From assembly GCA_900545545.1 (NCBI GenBank), contig UQZO01000008.1, positions 1 to 64,000 of the forward strand: DNA of 64,000 nucleotides, in the 5' to 3' direction. Shown here piece after piece: positions 50,973 to 58,931 of the stretch. Below the pieces are notes generated by a model. It worked only from the letters and a program-made list of their open reading frames with translations. It did not search any database and was not told where the DNA came from. The DNA comes from an uncultured Subdoligranulum sp. GTDB taxonomy: Bacteria; Bacillota; Clostridia; Oscillospirales; Ruminococcaceae. Each line of letters opens with the position of its first letter. Position 1 is the stretch's first letter. A program made the translations under genes and the position numbers.

Positions 50973-51001
50973 ATCGTACCATATCGTCGGGAAAATGTCA
51001 A
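50973..51001 (-). promoter_or_regulatory. Strong sigma-A promoter of the structured RNA / speA leader
   Basis: A perfect -35 TTGACA (50996-51001) and a -10 TACGAT (50973-50978) are spaced 17 bases on the minus strand. Transcription would start near 50966, about 405 bases before speA. Confidence 0.85.
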
Positions 51002-51030
51002 TGAAATTTTTGGTAAAATTCCCGTACAAC

Positions 51031-51068
51031 AAAAAAGGGGGCCACCCCTTGCGGGATGGCCCCCTTTT
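51031..51068 (-). terminator. Terminator of hsp20
   Basis: AAAAGGGGGCCA (51033-51044) and TGGCCCCCTTTT (51057-51068) form a perfect stem followed on the minus strand by TTG. It separates hsp20 from the structured RNA promoter. Confidence 0.9.
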
Positions 51069-51079
51069 GGAGGTAAAAA

Positions 51080-51550
51080 TTACAGAATCTCGATCTGAGT
51101 GGGCTGCTTCTCCGGCAGTTTCTTAGCTTCCGCCTTGGGCAGGTTCAGCTTCAGGATACCGTCCTCAAAGCTGGCCTTCACATCCTCGGGCTTGAGCTCT
51201 TCGCCCACATAGAAGCTGCGGGCGCAGGAACCGGTGTACCGCTCCTGACGGATATAGTGGCCGTCGTTATCCTTCTCATCATGGTCGGCGCTACGGTTGG
51301 CCGTGATGGTCAGGTAGCCGTTCTGCAGATCCAGCTTCACGTCCTCCTTCTTGAAGCCGGGCAGGTCCACGAAAACGTCATAGCCGTTTTCGGTCTCCCG
51401 CACATCGGTCTTCATCACATTGGCACTCCGTTTGCCAAAAGCACGGCGGGGATCAGCCGCCTGCATCATGCGGTCAAAGTCGCGATCCCAATCATTCTGG
51501 AACCAATCGTCCAGCAAAGCATCATGAAACATATAAGGCACCATCATCAT
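51080..51550 (-). CDS. Small heat shock protein (Hsp20/alpha-crystallin)
   Basis: The 156-residue chaperone has an N-terminal arm (MMMVPYMFHDALLDDWFQND) and an alpha-crystallin domain from about 45 to 140 with VFVDLPGFKKEDVKLDLQNGYLTI and the conserved FEDGILKLNLPK. The short C-terminal tail ends PTQIEIL, an I-x-I-like anchor. It holds unfolding proteins in the cytosol. Expression is under a promoter that contains a CIRCE operator, so HrcA heat-shock control is expected. GGAGG precedes the ATG. Confidence 0.95.
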   Translation of the reverse strand: MMMVPYMFHDALLDDWFQNDWDRDFDRMMQAADPRRAFGKRSANVMKTDVRETENGYDVFVDLPGFKKEDVKLDLQNGYLTITANRSADHDEKDNDGHYIRQERYTGSCARSFYVGEELKPEDVKASFEDGILKLNLPKAEAKKLPEKQPTQIEIL

Positions 51551-51674
51551 AAGTCATTCCTCCAATTCTCATCGGCTGCCGGTTGTTTTTCCGGCGTCGG
51601 ACTTTTGATTTAGCCTTCTCGGGGTTCTGGGGGTCCTGCTTTCGCATCGCCCCTTGTTCCCTTGGAACGCCTTT

Positions 51675-51717
51675 AGTATAGCACCGCAAATTAGCACTGT
51701 CAAGCGTAGAGTGCTAA
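51675..51717 (-). promoter_or_regulatory. CIRCE operator and promoter of hsp20
   Basis: TTAGCACTG-N9-GAGTGCTAA (51691-51717) matches the HrcA-binding CIRCE consensus with one deviation. On the minus strand the -35 TTGACA (51698-51703) lies inside it and the -10 TATACT (51675-51680) follows after 17 bases, so HrcA binding would block RNA polymerase. Confidence 0.93.
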
Positions 51718-51771
51718 TGTTTACATTTCATGCAATGTTTGTTCACAAAATATGCGATTTTTCCCCGGGGC

Positions 51772-51800
51772 TGTACAAACGGGCGGTTTTCCGCTATGAT
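51772..51800 (+). promoter_or_regulatory. Promoter of the EFR1 ferredoxin gene
   Basis: TGTACA (51772-51777) and TATGAT (51795-51800) are spaced 17 bases, 37 bases before the ATG. Confidence 0.55.
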
Positions 51801-51837
51801 AAAGGCACCCTAATCCTGATAAAGAAGGCAGAAAACC

Positions 51838-52581
51838 ATGGTATACCAACTGATTTTCAGTCCCACCGGCGGCACCCAGGCTGTGGCCAACGCGCTGTCC
51901 GGCGGGCAGGTCGTGGACCTGACCGACCGCAATTTTGATTTTTCTTCCGTGACCCTGACCGGGCAGGATGTAGCGGTCATCGCCGTTCCCTCCTATGGCG
52001 GCCGTGTGCCGCTGCCCGCCGTGGAGCGGCTGGGCAAGGTGCACGGTGGCGGCGCCCGGGCCGTGCTGGTCTGCGTTTACGGCAACCGCGCCTACGAGGA
52101 CACGCTGGCCGAGCTTTCCGACGTGGCCGAATTCGCCGGGTTCCGGGTGGTAGCCGGGGTGGCGGCGCTGGCGGAGCATTCCATCGCCCGCAAGTACGCT
52201 GCCGGACGCCCCGATGAATCCGACAAGGCCGTGCTGCGGGATTTCCAGGCCAGAATCCAGGCCAAGCTGGACGTCGGGGACACCACCGCCCCTGCCCTGC
52301 CCGGCAACCGCCCCTACAAAAAGCTCGGTGTGCGCAGCATCGTGCCCCAGGCAGGCAAAGCCTGCACCGCCTGCGGCCGCTGTGCGGTGGTCTGCCCGGT
52401 GGGCGCCATCGACACCGCCAACCCTAAAGTGACCGACAGCGGCAAGTGCATCAGCTGCATGCGGTGCGTGGCCCAGTGCCCGGTACATGCCCGCGACCTG
52501 AACCCCGTGGTGCTGGGCGGGCTGGAACTGGCTCTGAAGCCGGTTTGCTCCACTCGCAAGGAAAACGAGCTGTTCCTGTAA
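51838..52581 (+). CDS. EFR1-family flavodoxin-ferredoxin protein
   Basis: The 247-residue protein joins a flavodoxin-like domain (MVYQLIFSPTGGTQAVANAL, VIAVPSYGGRVPLP) to two [4Fe-4S] ferredoxin clusters: C176-C179-C182-C186 (CTACGRCAVVCP) and C204-C207-C210-C214 (CISCMRCVAQCP). Such EFR1-type proteins are electron carriers or small oxidoreductases in anaerobes. It is a monocistronic gene with promoter and terminator; its partner is unknown. Confidence 0.9.
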   Translation: MVYQLIFSPTGGTQAVANALSGGQVVDLTDRNFDFSSVTLTGQDVAVIAVPSYGGRVPLPAVERLGKVHGGGARAVLVCVYGNRAYEDTLAELSDVAEFAGFRVVAGVAALAEHSIARKYAAGRPDESDKAVLRDFQARIQAKLDVGDTTAPALPGNRPYKKLGVRSIVPQAGKACTACGRCAVVCPVGAIDTANPKVTDSGKCISCMRCVAQCPVHARDLNPVVLGGLELALKPVCSTRKENELFL

Positions 52582-52599
52582 GCGTTTGCAGGGCATTGA

Positions 52600-52631
52600 A
52601 AAAGATCGTCCCCGGTGGGACGGTCTTTTTT
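52600..52631 (+). terminator. Terminator of the EFR1 gene
   Basis: AGATCGTCCC pairs with GGGACGGTCT (one wobble, 52603-52626) and is followed by TTTTT. Confidence 0.85.
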
Positions 52632-52759
52632 GTCACTTTTCGGCCACAGACGTAAAAATTCGCCAGGCCGCTTTTCAGCGCCGCCCCAACGTGCTACACT
52701 AAAAATAAACCCTGCCACACAGTTTTTGAGGCATTGCCGTTACCAAAGAAGGTGAAAGG

Positions 52760-53512
52760 ATGAAAAAACGCTTCTGTATTCTTTGCGCCGGTTTGTTGCT
52801 GGCCGGAACGCTGACAGGCTGTACCGTACCGGCCTCCCCGGCCCCCACCGCCACCCCGGCAGTGACCGCTGCGCCCGCCCCCACGGCTGCACCGACCCCC
52901 ACGGCCACGCCGGTGCCGTCCCCTGCTCCCAACCTCCAAGACAGCGATTTCGGGCAGGAGAGCAGTGACCTCTCCTTTTTGACCGAGGAACAGCAGGACC
53001 TCTACCAAAAGGCGTTGGAACTCAGCACACCGCTCTTCGGCATGCCGGAGAATCTGAACGGGGTCGGGCCTTTCCGCCCGCTGGACGACGGCAACGGCAA
53101 CTGGGCCCGCAGCGGGGAATATTACCTGTACGAAAATAGCTATGCCGCGTGGGAAGACTGGATGTACAGCATCTTTACCCCGGCGTACATCCAGCAGCTG
53201 GGGCGGTTCTACACCGATAAGTTTGTGGACCTGGACGGGCATCTGGCCACCTGGTTTGACAGTTCCCTGCTGCGCACGTTGCTGCCGGGCTACAACCGGA
53301 TGGTGACGGAAAATGTTCCCCCGTTGTACCGACTGGAATCCCGGACCGAGGAGGAACTGACCTTCACCCTGCTGGCCCCCTACGACACCAACTACCGCAA
53401 CAGCAACACCCCGCAGGATATGGTCCTTGAATGGAAGGAATACCCTATCCGGATGATCAACACCGACGACGGCTGGCGCATCGATGAGTTTCACACCGCA
53501 ATGTACGGCTGA
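52760..53512 (+). CDS. Lipoprotein of unknown function (paralogue 1)
   Basis: The 250-residue protein starts after GAAAGG. It has a lipoprotein signal (LLLAGTLTGCT, lipid Cys at 21), and an Ala-Pro-Thr-rich linker of about 35 residues. A soluble domain (LTEEQQDLYQKALEL, SAYAAWEDWMYSIFT-like region, GRFYTDKFVD, DGWRIDEFHTAMYG) of unknown family follows. The DGWRIDEF ending recalls small NTF2-like domains. The following gene has the same signal and linker type. Confidence 0.82.
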   Translation: MKKRFCILCAGLLLAGTLTGCTVPASPAPTATPAVTAAPAPTAAPTPTATPVPSPAPNLQDSDFGQESSDLSFLTEEQQDLYQKALELSTPLFGMPENLNGVGPFRPLDDGNGNWARSGEYYLYENSYAAWEDWMYSIFTPAYIQQLGRFYTDKFVDLDGHLATWFDSSLLRTLLPGYNRMVTENVPPLYRLESRTEEELTFTLLAPYDTNYRNSNTPQDMVLEWKEYPIRMINTDDGWRIDEFHTAMYG

Positions 53513-53572
53513 CCCCGGCCGCAAGAACGGTCAAATCCTGTAACCGAAAACAAATCTCCCAGGAGGTGCCCT

Positions 53573-54235
53573 GTGAAAAAATTATTTCTTGCCGCCCTTT
53601 GCGCCCTGCTGCTGGCAGGCTGCACCGAACCGGCCTCCCCGGCAGTGACCGCCACGCTCGCGCCCACGGCTGCACCGACCCCGACACCCACCGCCACGCC
53701 GGTGCCCACACCTGCGGTTCTCTCCGAGGAGGAAGAGAAAGCGGAGTTTCTCGCATTCTGGGAGGACTCCGGGATGAGCTCCCGGATCAACGACTCCAAC
53801 TGGACCGAGTATCTGGAGGAATCCCTCGGCTACTACTTTGTCGTTTCCATCTATCTGGAAAATCACGCTGAACGGCTGGGCGAGACCATCCTGTATGATA
53901 CCGACGGCGCGCCCTGTTTCCCCTATGAGGATTTTCTGGGCGCAGCCCAGGCCATCTTCGTAGAGGATACCGACTATACCGCCTATATCCCCAACGAACC
54001 CGGCCCCGAAGGCACCACGCGGGCGGCCTGGGGTTATGGGGACACCTACGTACATGCCGAGCTGGACGAAAACAGCTTTGTGCTGGACGGTGACACCATC
54101 ACCATCCAGGCGCTGCGCCGGTGGGTGGAGCCGGGCTACAGCGAGGACCTGGGTTTCCTGACTTACACCTTTGCCGTCCAGCCGGAGAACGAATATTGCC
54201 GTTACCGTCTGCTCTCGGTGGAAGAAGCCGCCTGA
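53573..54235 (+). CDS. Lipoprotein of unknown function (paralogue 2)
   Basis: The 220-residue protein starts with GTG at 53573, preceded by CAGGAGG. Its lipobox LLLAGCT (C17) and Ala/Pro/Thr linker (PTAAPTPTPTATPVPTPA) nearly repeat those of the preceding lipoprotein. The mature domain differs and begins LSEEEEKAEFLAFWEDSG; it is acidic with a predicted mixed alpha/beta fold. I do not recognise the family. It likely faces the cell exterior. It is followed by a strong bidirectional terminator. Confidence 0.82.
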   Translation: MKKLFLAALCALLLAGCTEPASPAVTATLAPTAAPTPTPTATPVPTPAVLSEEEEKAEFLAFWEDSGMSSRINDSNWTEYLEESLGYYFVVSIYLENHAERLGETILYDTDGAPCFPYEDFLGAAQAIFVEDTDYTAYIPNEPGPEGTTRAAWGYGDTYVHAELDENSFVLDGDTITIQALRRWVEPGYSEDLGFLTYTFAVQPENEYCRYRLLSVEEAA

Positions 54236-54242
54236 TAAAAAC

Positions 54243-54279
54243 AAAAAATGGGAGCGCCCCCAGGGGCGCCCCCTTTTTT
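54243..54279. terminator. Bidirectional terminator between the lipoprotein gene and ptsG
   Basis: GCGCCCC-CA-GGGGCGC (54254-54269) is flanked by AAAAAA on the left and TTTTTT on the right. It serves the convergent lipoprotein and ptsG genes. Confidence 0.92.
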
Positions 54280-54297
54280 GTTTGCCTGCGGCAGGGT

Positions 54298-56433
54298 TTA
54301 CTCTACCCGCAGCAGGTCTTGGCCGGGCTTCACTTCGCCCTCGGCCAGCGTCTTGACGGCCGTATAGCGGTCGGTGTTGCAGACGATCAGCGGGGTGGTG
54401 ACCAGATAGCCCGCCGCCTTGATGGCGTCGATGTCGAAGCTGATGAGCAGGTCGCCCTTCTTGACCTTCTGGCCGTTCTTCACATGGGCGGTGAAGTGCT
54501 CGCCGTTCAGCTTGACGGTGTCGATGCCGATGTGCAGCAGCAGCTCGGCACCGCCCTCGGTCACCAGACCGATGGCATGGTGGGTATCAAACAGATTATC
54601 CACGGTGGCATCCGCCGGGGCGCAGAGCTTGCCCTCGGTGGGTTCGATGGCCACGCCGTCGCCCAGCACGCCGGAGGCGAAGGCTTCATCCTTCACATCA
54701 GCCATGGCGACCACGGTACCGGCCAGATGGGCACCAAAAGTTTCAGCGGGGACAGCCTCCTTGGGGGCCTCTTCCTTTTTGGCAGGCGCTTCCGCCGGGG
54801 CCGGGGCCTCGATGGCCGCAGGGGCATCGGAAGCGGGGCTTTCCATATAGTCCACGAGGTTGGACTTGATAACGGCAACCTGCGGTCCGTAGATGACCTG
54901 GATGCCGTTGCCCTTGTGCACCACGCCGGAAGCACCGCTCTGGCGCAGCATGGCGTCGTTGACCTTGTCGGCGTCCACCACCGTCACACGCAGACGGGTG
55001 GCGCAGCAGTCCACGTCGGAGATGTTGGCCTTGCCGCCCAGACCCTGGAGGATCAGAGCCGAAACATGGTCGTTGCTGTTGGCACCGGCGGCATCGGGGC
55101 CGACGCCGGTCTTTTCCTTGAAGTCGGCGCGGGTGTAGAGTTTCGCCTCACCATCGCCCTCCTCGCGGCCGGGGGTCATGAGGTTCATCTTGGTGATCAT
55201 GAAGTAGAAGGTGAAGTAGTAGAGCACAAAGTAGAAGACACCGACGATGACCACCCAGATCCAGTGGGTCTTTTCGTTGCCCTGCAGGATGCCGAAGAGG
55301 GTCAGGTCAATGAGGCCGCCGGAGAAGGTCATACCCACGCCCACGTTAAAGATGTGCATGAGCATGTAGGCCAGACCGGCATAGACGCAGTGGACGGCGT
55401 ACATGGCAGGCGCCACAAAGAGGAAGGTGAATTCCAGGGGTTCGGTGATACCGGTGAGCATGGAGGTCAGCGCGGCAGAGAGCAGCAGACCGGCAACGAC
55501 CTTGCGCTTTTCGGGGCGGGCGGCGCGGTACATGGCCAGCGCGGCGCCGGGCAGGCCGAAGATCATGAGGGGGAACTTACCTGCCATAAAGCGGGTAGCG
55601 GAAACCGAGAATTCCACGGTGTTCTTGGAGGCCAGCTCGGCGAAGAAGATGTTCTGAGCGCCCTGTACGGTGACACCGTCGATGACGGCGGTGCCGCCCA
55701 CGCTGGTCTGCCAGAAGGGGATATAGAACACATGGTGCAGGCCGAAGGGGATCAGCGCACGCTCGATGAGGCCGTAGAGCCAGGTGCCTGCGTAGCCGGA
55801 AACGAGGACCAGGTTGCCCAGCATCGAGATACCGGTCTGGACCACAGGCCAGATGTAGAACATCAGGATGCCCACCACCAGGTAGACGGCGGTGCAGACG
55901 ATGGGCACAAAGCGGGTGCCGCCGAAGAAGGAGAGCACCTGGGGCAGCTGGGTCTTATAGAAGCGGTTGTGCAGGGCCGCCACACCCAGGCCGACGATGA
56001 TACCGCCGAAAACGCCCATCTGCAGGGTGGTGATGCCCAGCATGGAGGTGGTGCTGTTGGCGGGCATGGCTTCCACGCCGCCGGCGGCGTTGATCATGGC
56101 GGAGATGGCGGTGTTCATGACCAGGTAGGCGATGGCGCCGGACAGGGCGGCGACTTCCTTTTCCTTTTTGGCCATGCCGATGGCAACACCCATGGCAAAG
56201 AGCAGCGCCAGGTTGTTGAAAACGGCGCTGCCGCACTGGTTCATGATATCCAGCACGGTGTAGATGGGCGTGCCCTGGTGGATGATGCCGGTGAGGCCGT
56301 AGGCTTCCAGCATGGTCTCGTTGGTGAACGAGCTGCCGATGCCCAGCAGCAGGCCGGCGACCGGCAGCAGGGCGATGGGCAGCATAAACGAACGGCCCAC
56401 GCGCTGCAGAACGCCAAAGATTTTGTCTTTCAT
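54298..56433 (-). CDS. ptsG: PTS glucose-type permease EIICBA
   Basis: The 711-residue permease contains in order EIIC (about 1-420, GITEPLEFTFLFVAPAMYAVHC), EIIB (about 450-530, phosphorylated C477 in CATRLRV), an Ala/Pro/Lys linker, and EIIA (about 560-700, phosphorylated H634 in LLHIGIDTVKLNG). This is the PtsG/glucose-glucosamine class. It imports and phosphorylates sugar at the expense of PEP through HPr. Its leader holds a RAT/terminator controlled by the upstream antiterminator gene. Confidence 0.93.
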   Translation of the reverse strand: MKDKIFGVLQRVGRSFMLPIALLPVAGLLLGIGSSFTNETMLEAYGLTGIIHQGTPIYTVLDIMNQCGSAVFNNLALLFAMGVAIGMAKKEKEVAALSGAIAYLVMNTAISAMINAAGGVEAMPANSTTSMLGITTLQMGVFGGIIVGLGVAALHNRFYKTQLPQVLSFFGGTRFVPIVCTAVYLVVGILMFYIWPVVQTGISMLGNLVLVSGYAGTWLYGLIERALIPFGLHHVFYIPFWQTSVGGTAVIDGVTVQGAQNIFFAELASKNTVEFSVSATRFMAGKFPLMIFGLPGAALAMYRAARPEKRKVVAGLLLSAALTSMLTGITEPLEFTFLFVAPAMYAVHCVYAGLAYMLMHIFNVGVGMTFSGGLIDLTLFGILQGNEKTHWIWVVIVGVFYFVLYYFTFYFMITKMNLMTPGREEGDGEAKLYTRADFKEKTGVGPDAAGANSNDHVSALILQGLGGKANISDVDCCATRLRVTVVDADKVNDAMLRQSGASGVVHKGNGIQVIYGPQVAVIKSNLVDYMESPASDAPAAIEAPAPAEAPAKKEEAPKEAVPAETFGAHLAGTVVAMADVKDEAFASGVLGDGVAIEPTEGKLCAPADATVDNLFDTHHAIGLVTEGGAELLLHIGIDTVKLNGEHFTAHVKNGQKVKKGDLLISFDIDAIKAAGYLVTTPLIVCNTDRYTAVKTLAEGEVKPGQDLLRVE

Positions 56434-56480
56434 ACAGGTTCCTCCTATTTCTTATAAAAAATATAAACAGGGATGTATAT

Positions 56481-56566
56481 AAAAACAGACCCATACAACT
56501 CCCCCGCACGGCGGCGGCGAAGTCATACAGGTCTAGCCTACACAGCAAACGGTGCAGTAACTATCC
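56481..56566 (-). promoter_or_regulatory. RAT antiterminator site and terminator in the ptsG leader
   Basis: On the minus strand GGATAGTTACTG ... GGCTAGACC (56530-56566) matches the ribonucleic antiterminator consensus (GGATTGTTACTG ... GCAGGCAAAACC). It overlaps the 5' arm of a terminator whose arms are at 56487-56499 and 56522-56534, with a T-tract at 56481-56485. Binding of the LicT/GlcT-type protein would prevent the terminator forming. Confidence 0.87.
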
Positions 56567-56587
56567 AAATTCAGTTTTGGGGGCGGC

Positions 56588-57454
56588 TCAGGGGGAGATT
56601 TCATGCAGATCACCCGCCACACGTTTCAGATGGATGGTCAGGTAGATGAGTTCTTCCTGGGAGAGGGTCTGGTTCCAGGTTTTCTGGATGTATTCGGCCA
56701 CGCACTGGGCGCATTTGTAATGCTCCTTGCAGTTGCGGGCGATCAGCGCGCGGAAAGCCGCGTCGCTCTCGTTGTCGGAGTCGGTCATCATCTTGCCCTG
56801 GAACAGGCGCTGGGCAAAGTAGCGCAGATGCACCACAAACCGGTGAAAGCTCAGGGATTCCCGGTCAAAGGCGCCCAGGTCCCGGTAGTAGTATTCCACC
56901 ACCTGGATGACCCCTTCGATGAGGCGGGTGATATCGTACATCTCGCTCATATCGGTGTTGAGCTCGGCGTTGACGATGTGCAGCGCAATGAAGGCTGCCT
57001 CGTCGGGGTTGAGCTCCACCCCGCACCGCTCTTTTACCATGGTCAGGCAGCGCTGGCCCAGCTGGTACTCGGTGGGATAATAGCAAAGGATGCTGCCCGC
57101 CAGCGGATTTTTGAACTCGATGCCCTGGGCTTTGCGCTGGATAGCAAAGCTGATGTGATCCGCCAGGGTGATGAGCAAGCTTTCGTTGAGGGGCTGCGGG
57201 ATGGCGGCCTTGATCTCGGCGATCATGGCCTCGGTCAGGTCCAGATGCTCCAGAGGGATCTGCTCCACCAGCTCCCGCAGACGGCGCTGGCCGGATTTAC
57301 CCTCCATGCGGTAGACCTTTTCCACCTGGGCGGGGTCCACGAACTGCGCAACCTTGCGGCCAAATCCCAATCCCCTGCCGGTGACGATCATCTCGTTGCC
57401 TTTTTCATCGATCACACACAGGATGTTGTTGTTGATGACCTTTTTGATGCGCAT
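56588..57454 (-). CDS. BglG/LicT/GlcT-type transcription antiterminator
   Basis: The 288-residue protein has an N-terminal RNA-binding CAT domain (MRIKKVINNNILCVIDEKGNEMIVTGRGLGFGRK) followed by two PTS-regulation domains with conserved histidines (DHISFAIQR near 95 and FHRFVVHLRYF near 200). Sugar flux through the PTS sets the phosphorylation of the PRDs and the protein's ability to bind RAT RNA. It lies upstream of ptsG. Its own leader contains another RAT, implying autoregulation. Confidence 0.93.
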   Translation of the reverse strand: MRIKKVINNNILCVIDEKGNEMIVTGRGLGFGRKVAQFVDPAQVEKVYRMEGKSGQRRLRELVEQIPLEHLDLTEAMIAEIKAAIPQPLNESLLITLADHISFAIQRKAQGIEFKNPLAGSILCYYPTEYQLGQRCLTMVKERCGVELNPDEAAFIALHIVNAELNTDMSEMYDITRLIEGVIQVVEYYYRDLGAFDRESLSFHRFVVHLRYFAQRLFQGKMMTDSDNESDAAFRALIARNCKEHYKCAQCVAEYIQKTWNQTLSQEELIYLTIHLKRVAGDLHEISP

Positions 57455-57484
57455 CGCTTCGCCCTCCTCTCCGCCGGGGCAGGC

Positions 57485-57578
57485 AAAAAAAATAACCAGC
57501 CCCCTAAAATCCCATTCCTGACAAAACAGAAGAAGATCCTAACGGAGTTGGTCTAGCCCGCATTACCGGTAACAATCC
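57485..57578 (-). promoter_or_regulatory. RAT antiterminator site and terminator in the antiterminator leader
   Basis: On the minus strand GGATTGTTACC ... GCGGGCTAGACC (57550-57578) matches the RAT consensus. The overlapping terminator has arms ACCAACTCC (57544-57552) and GGGGCTGGT (about 57495-57503) and a run of eight T (57485-57492). The same kind of pair precedes ptsG, so the activator gene is probably under its own control. Confidence 0.85.
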
Positions 57579-57615
57579 AACAGGGCCCCACACGGGCCGC
57601 TTGCTATCTGTGAAA

Positions 57616-57644
57616 AGAATAACACACTCCGGCGGCGAAGTCAA
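57616..57644 (-). promoter_or_regulatory. Promoter of the antiterminator-ptsG unit
   Basis: On the minus strand TTGACT (57639-57644) and TATTCT (57616-57621) are spaced 17 bases, with transcription starting just before the RAT. Confidence 0.8.
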
Positions 57645-57860
57645 CCGTTTGTGCGCTGTGCCGCGCCGTTTTCGTCAGAGTGCTTAATTTTCCGCCGCTT
57701 CTTTGGGCAGTTTGGCAAAGACGAGCTTTTGCACCGCACGGCAGGGATGGTTTGCGGCGCAGGATTTTTTTGTGCGGCACAAATTTTACATTCACTTACC
57801 TTGCACCGGTCCGCCGCCGGGTGTATGCTGAAACCGTACCTATTAAAGGGAGGCATCGCC

Positions 57861-58052
57861 ATGGAAGAAGTCAACCGCACACCGCAGCCCGGCGAAGCGC
57901 CGCTTACCGCCGCGCAGCAATCTGCCGATCACACCGACCCAGCACCTTGGGTCCGGCTGGAGCCGGGCGACTTTTCCGGTTCGTGGCAGCTGCATCGGGG
58001 CGCCACCATCGCCACCGCAGGAGCGCTCCATCCCCGTGCCCGTCGCGGGTGA
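57861..58052 (+). pseudogene. 5' part of a gene interrupted by a frameshift
   Basis: This 63-codon frame has an excellent start (AAAGGGAGG, 8 bases before the ATG) and begins MEEVNRTPQPGEAPLTAAQQ, continuing to WVRLEPGDFSGSWQLHRGATIA. It reaches a stop at 58052 just after the downstream frame 58036-58836 has opened in the +1 frame. The downstream frame has no good start of its own, so removing one base between about 57995 and 58030 (a GGGG run is at 57997) would give one protein of about 325 residues. A real mutation or a sequencing indel are both possible. Confidence 0.6.
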
Positions 58053-58836
58053 GCCCACCATCCGCTGGCAAAGCGATACCTGCTGTGCCGTGACCTACCA
58101 GTCCCCTGACGGCACACTCGGGGTACAACTGGTGGATGGCACTTCAAGCCGGTCTGCCGTGCGGCTTGACCCAGACCCGCCCACCGGCAGCTGGGCGCAG
58201 TACCCGATTTTCTCCAACCCCGGCATCACGCTGCGGTGGGATGCCGACAACAGCTGCTACCGGCTGCTTACCGATGCCGGGGAATCGGTGTATACCGATT
58301 GGCAGGAGTTTGACGGACTGGGTCTTGCCCTGTGCAACGACAGCGGGCAGCCCGAATGGACGCTGACTGCCGACCGCGGGAAGTTCTGGGACCCCGACAA
58401 CGTCAACCCCGAAGGACCGGTGCTGCTGCTTTACCCCGTGACGATGGACGACTACGCCACCCGTACCCCACTCTATCCGGTCGAGGAGGAAGTTTCCGTA
58501 CCCGACACCGCCGTGCCCGCCGCGACCCCTGCACCGGCCGAGACTGCTCTGCCCGCTCCCAGCCCCACAGCGGCACCGGAGCCCACCTTTGACGACACCG
58601 TCGACGTCTGCCTGAACGAGGGCGGGCTCTACTTTACCTGGGACGGCGGCGCCACCTGGAAGGAATTGCCGGTGAATTTTGCTTCCAGCGGGCTGACCGT
58701 CGCCGCCCGGCTGACCAGTTTTACCAGGCAGGGCGATGAATGGCGGATGACCGTCACGCAGGAGCCCTACGGCCGACAGGACCTCGTCTTTCGGACCAAC
58801 GCGCCGGACGGGCCCTGGGCCTACGTCAAGCCCTGA
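58036..58836 (+). CDS. 3' part of the frameshifted gene, unknown soluble protein with Pro/Ala linker
   Basis: The 266-residue frame starts formally at GTG 58036, with only a distant AGGAG. It continues the upstream frame in sense (EPTIRWQSDTCCAVTYQSPDG). It has a first domain of about 140 residues, an Ala/Pro/Thr linker like those of the lipoproteins at 52760 and 53573, and a C-terminal beta-rich domain with GGLYFTWDGGATWKELPVNF, a BNR/Asp-box-like repeat found in sialidase-type propellers. No signal peptide is visible because the N-terminus is in the other frame. The function is unknown. Confidence 0.7.
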   Translation: MPVAGEPTIRWQSDTCCAVTYQSPDGTLGVQLVDGTSSRSAVRLDPDPPTGSWAQYPIFSNPGITLRWDADNSCYRLLTDAGESVYTDWQEFDGLGLALCNDSGQPEWTLTADRGKFWDPDNVNPEGPVLLLYPVTMDDYATRTPLYPVEEEVSVPDTAVPAATPAPAETALPAPSPTAAPEPTFDDTVDVCLNEGGLYFTWDGGATWKELPVNFASSGLTVAARLTSFTRQGDEWRMTVTQEPYGRQDLVFRTNAPDGPWAYVKP

Positions 58837-58868
58837 GTTGCTTTTCCACATTTTATCCCGATTGTCCC

Positions 58869-58897
58869 TTGCGCAGCGCGCCGCCATAAGGTATAGT
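58869..58897 (+). promoter_or_regulatory. Promoter of the AI-2E family gene
   Basis: TTGCGC (58869-58874) and TATAGT (58892-58897) are 17 bases apart, 35 bases before the ATG. Confidence 0.7.
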
Positions 58898-58931
58898 AAT
58901 GCTATACGTCTGACAAGAAAGGATCGTTTCC

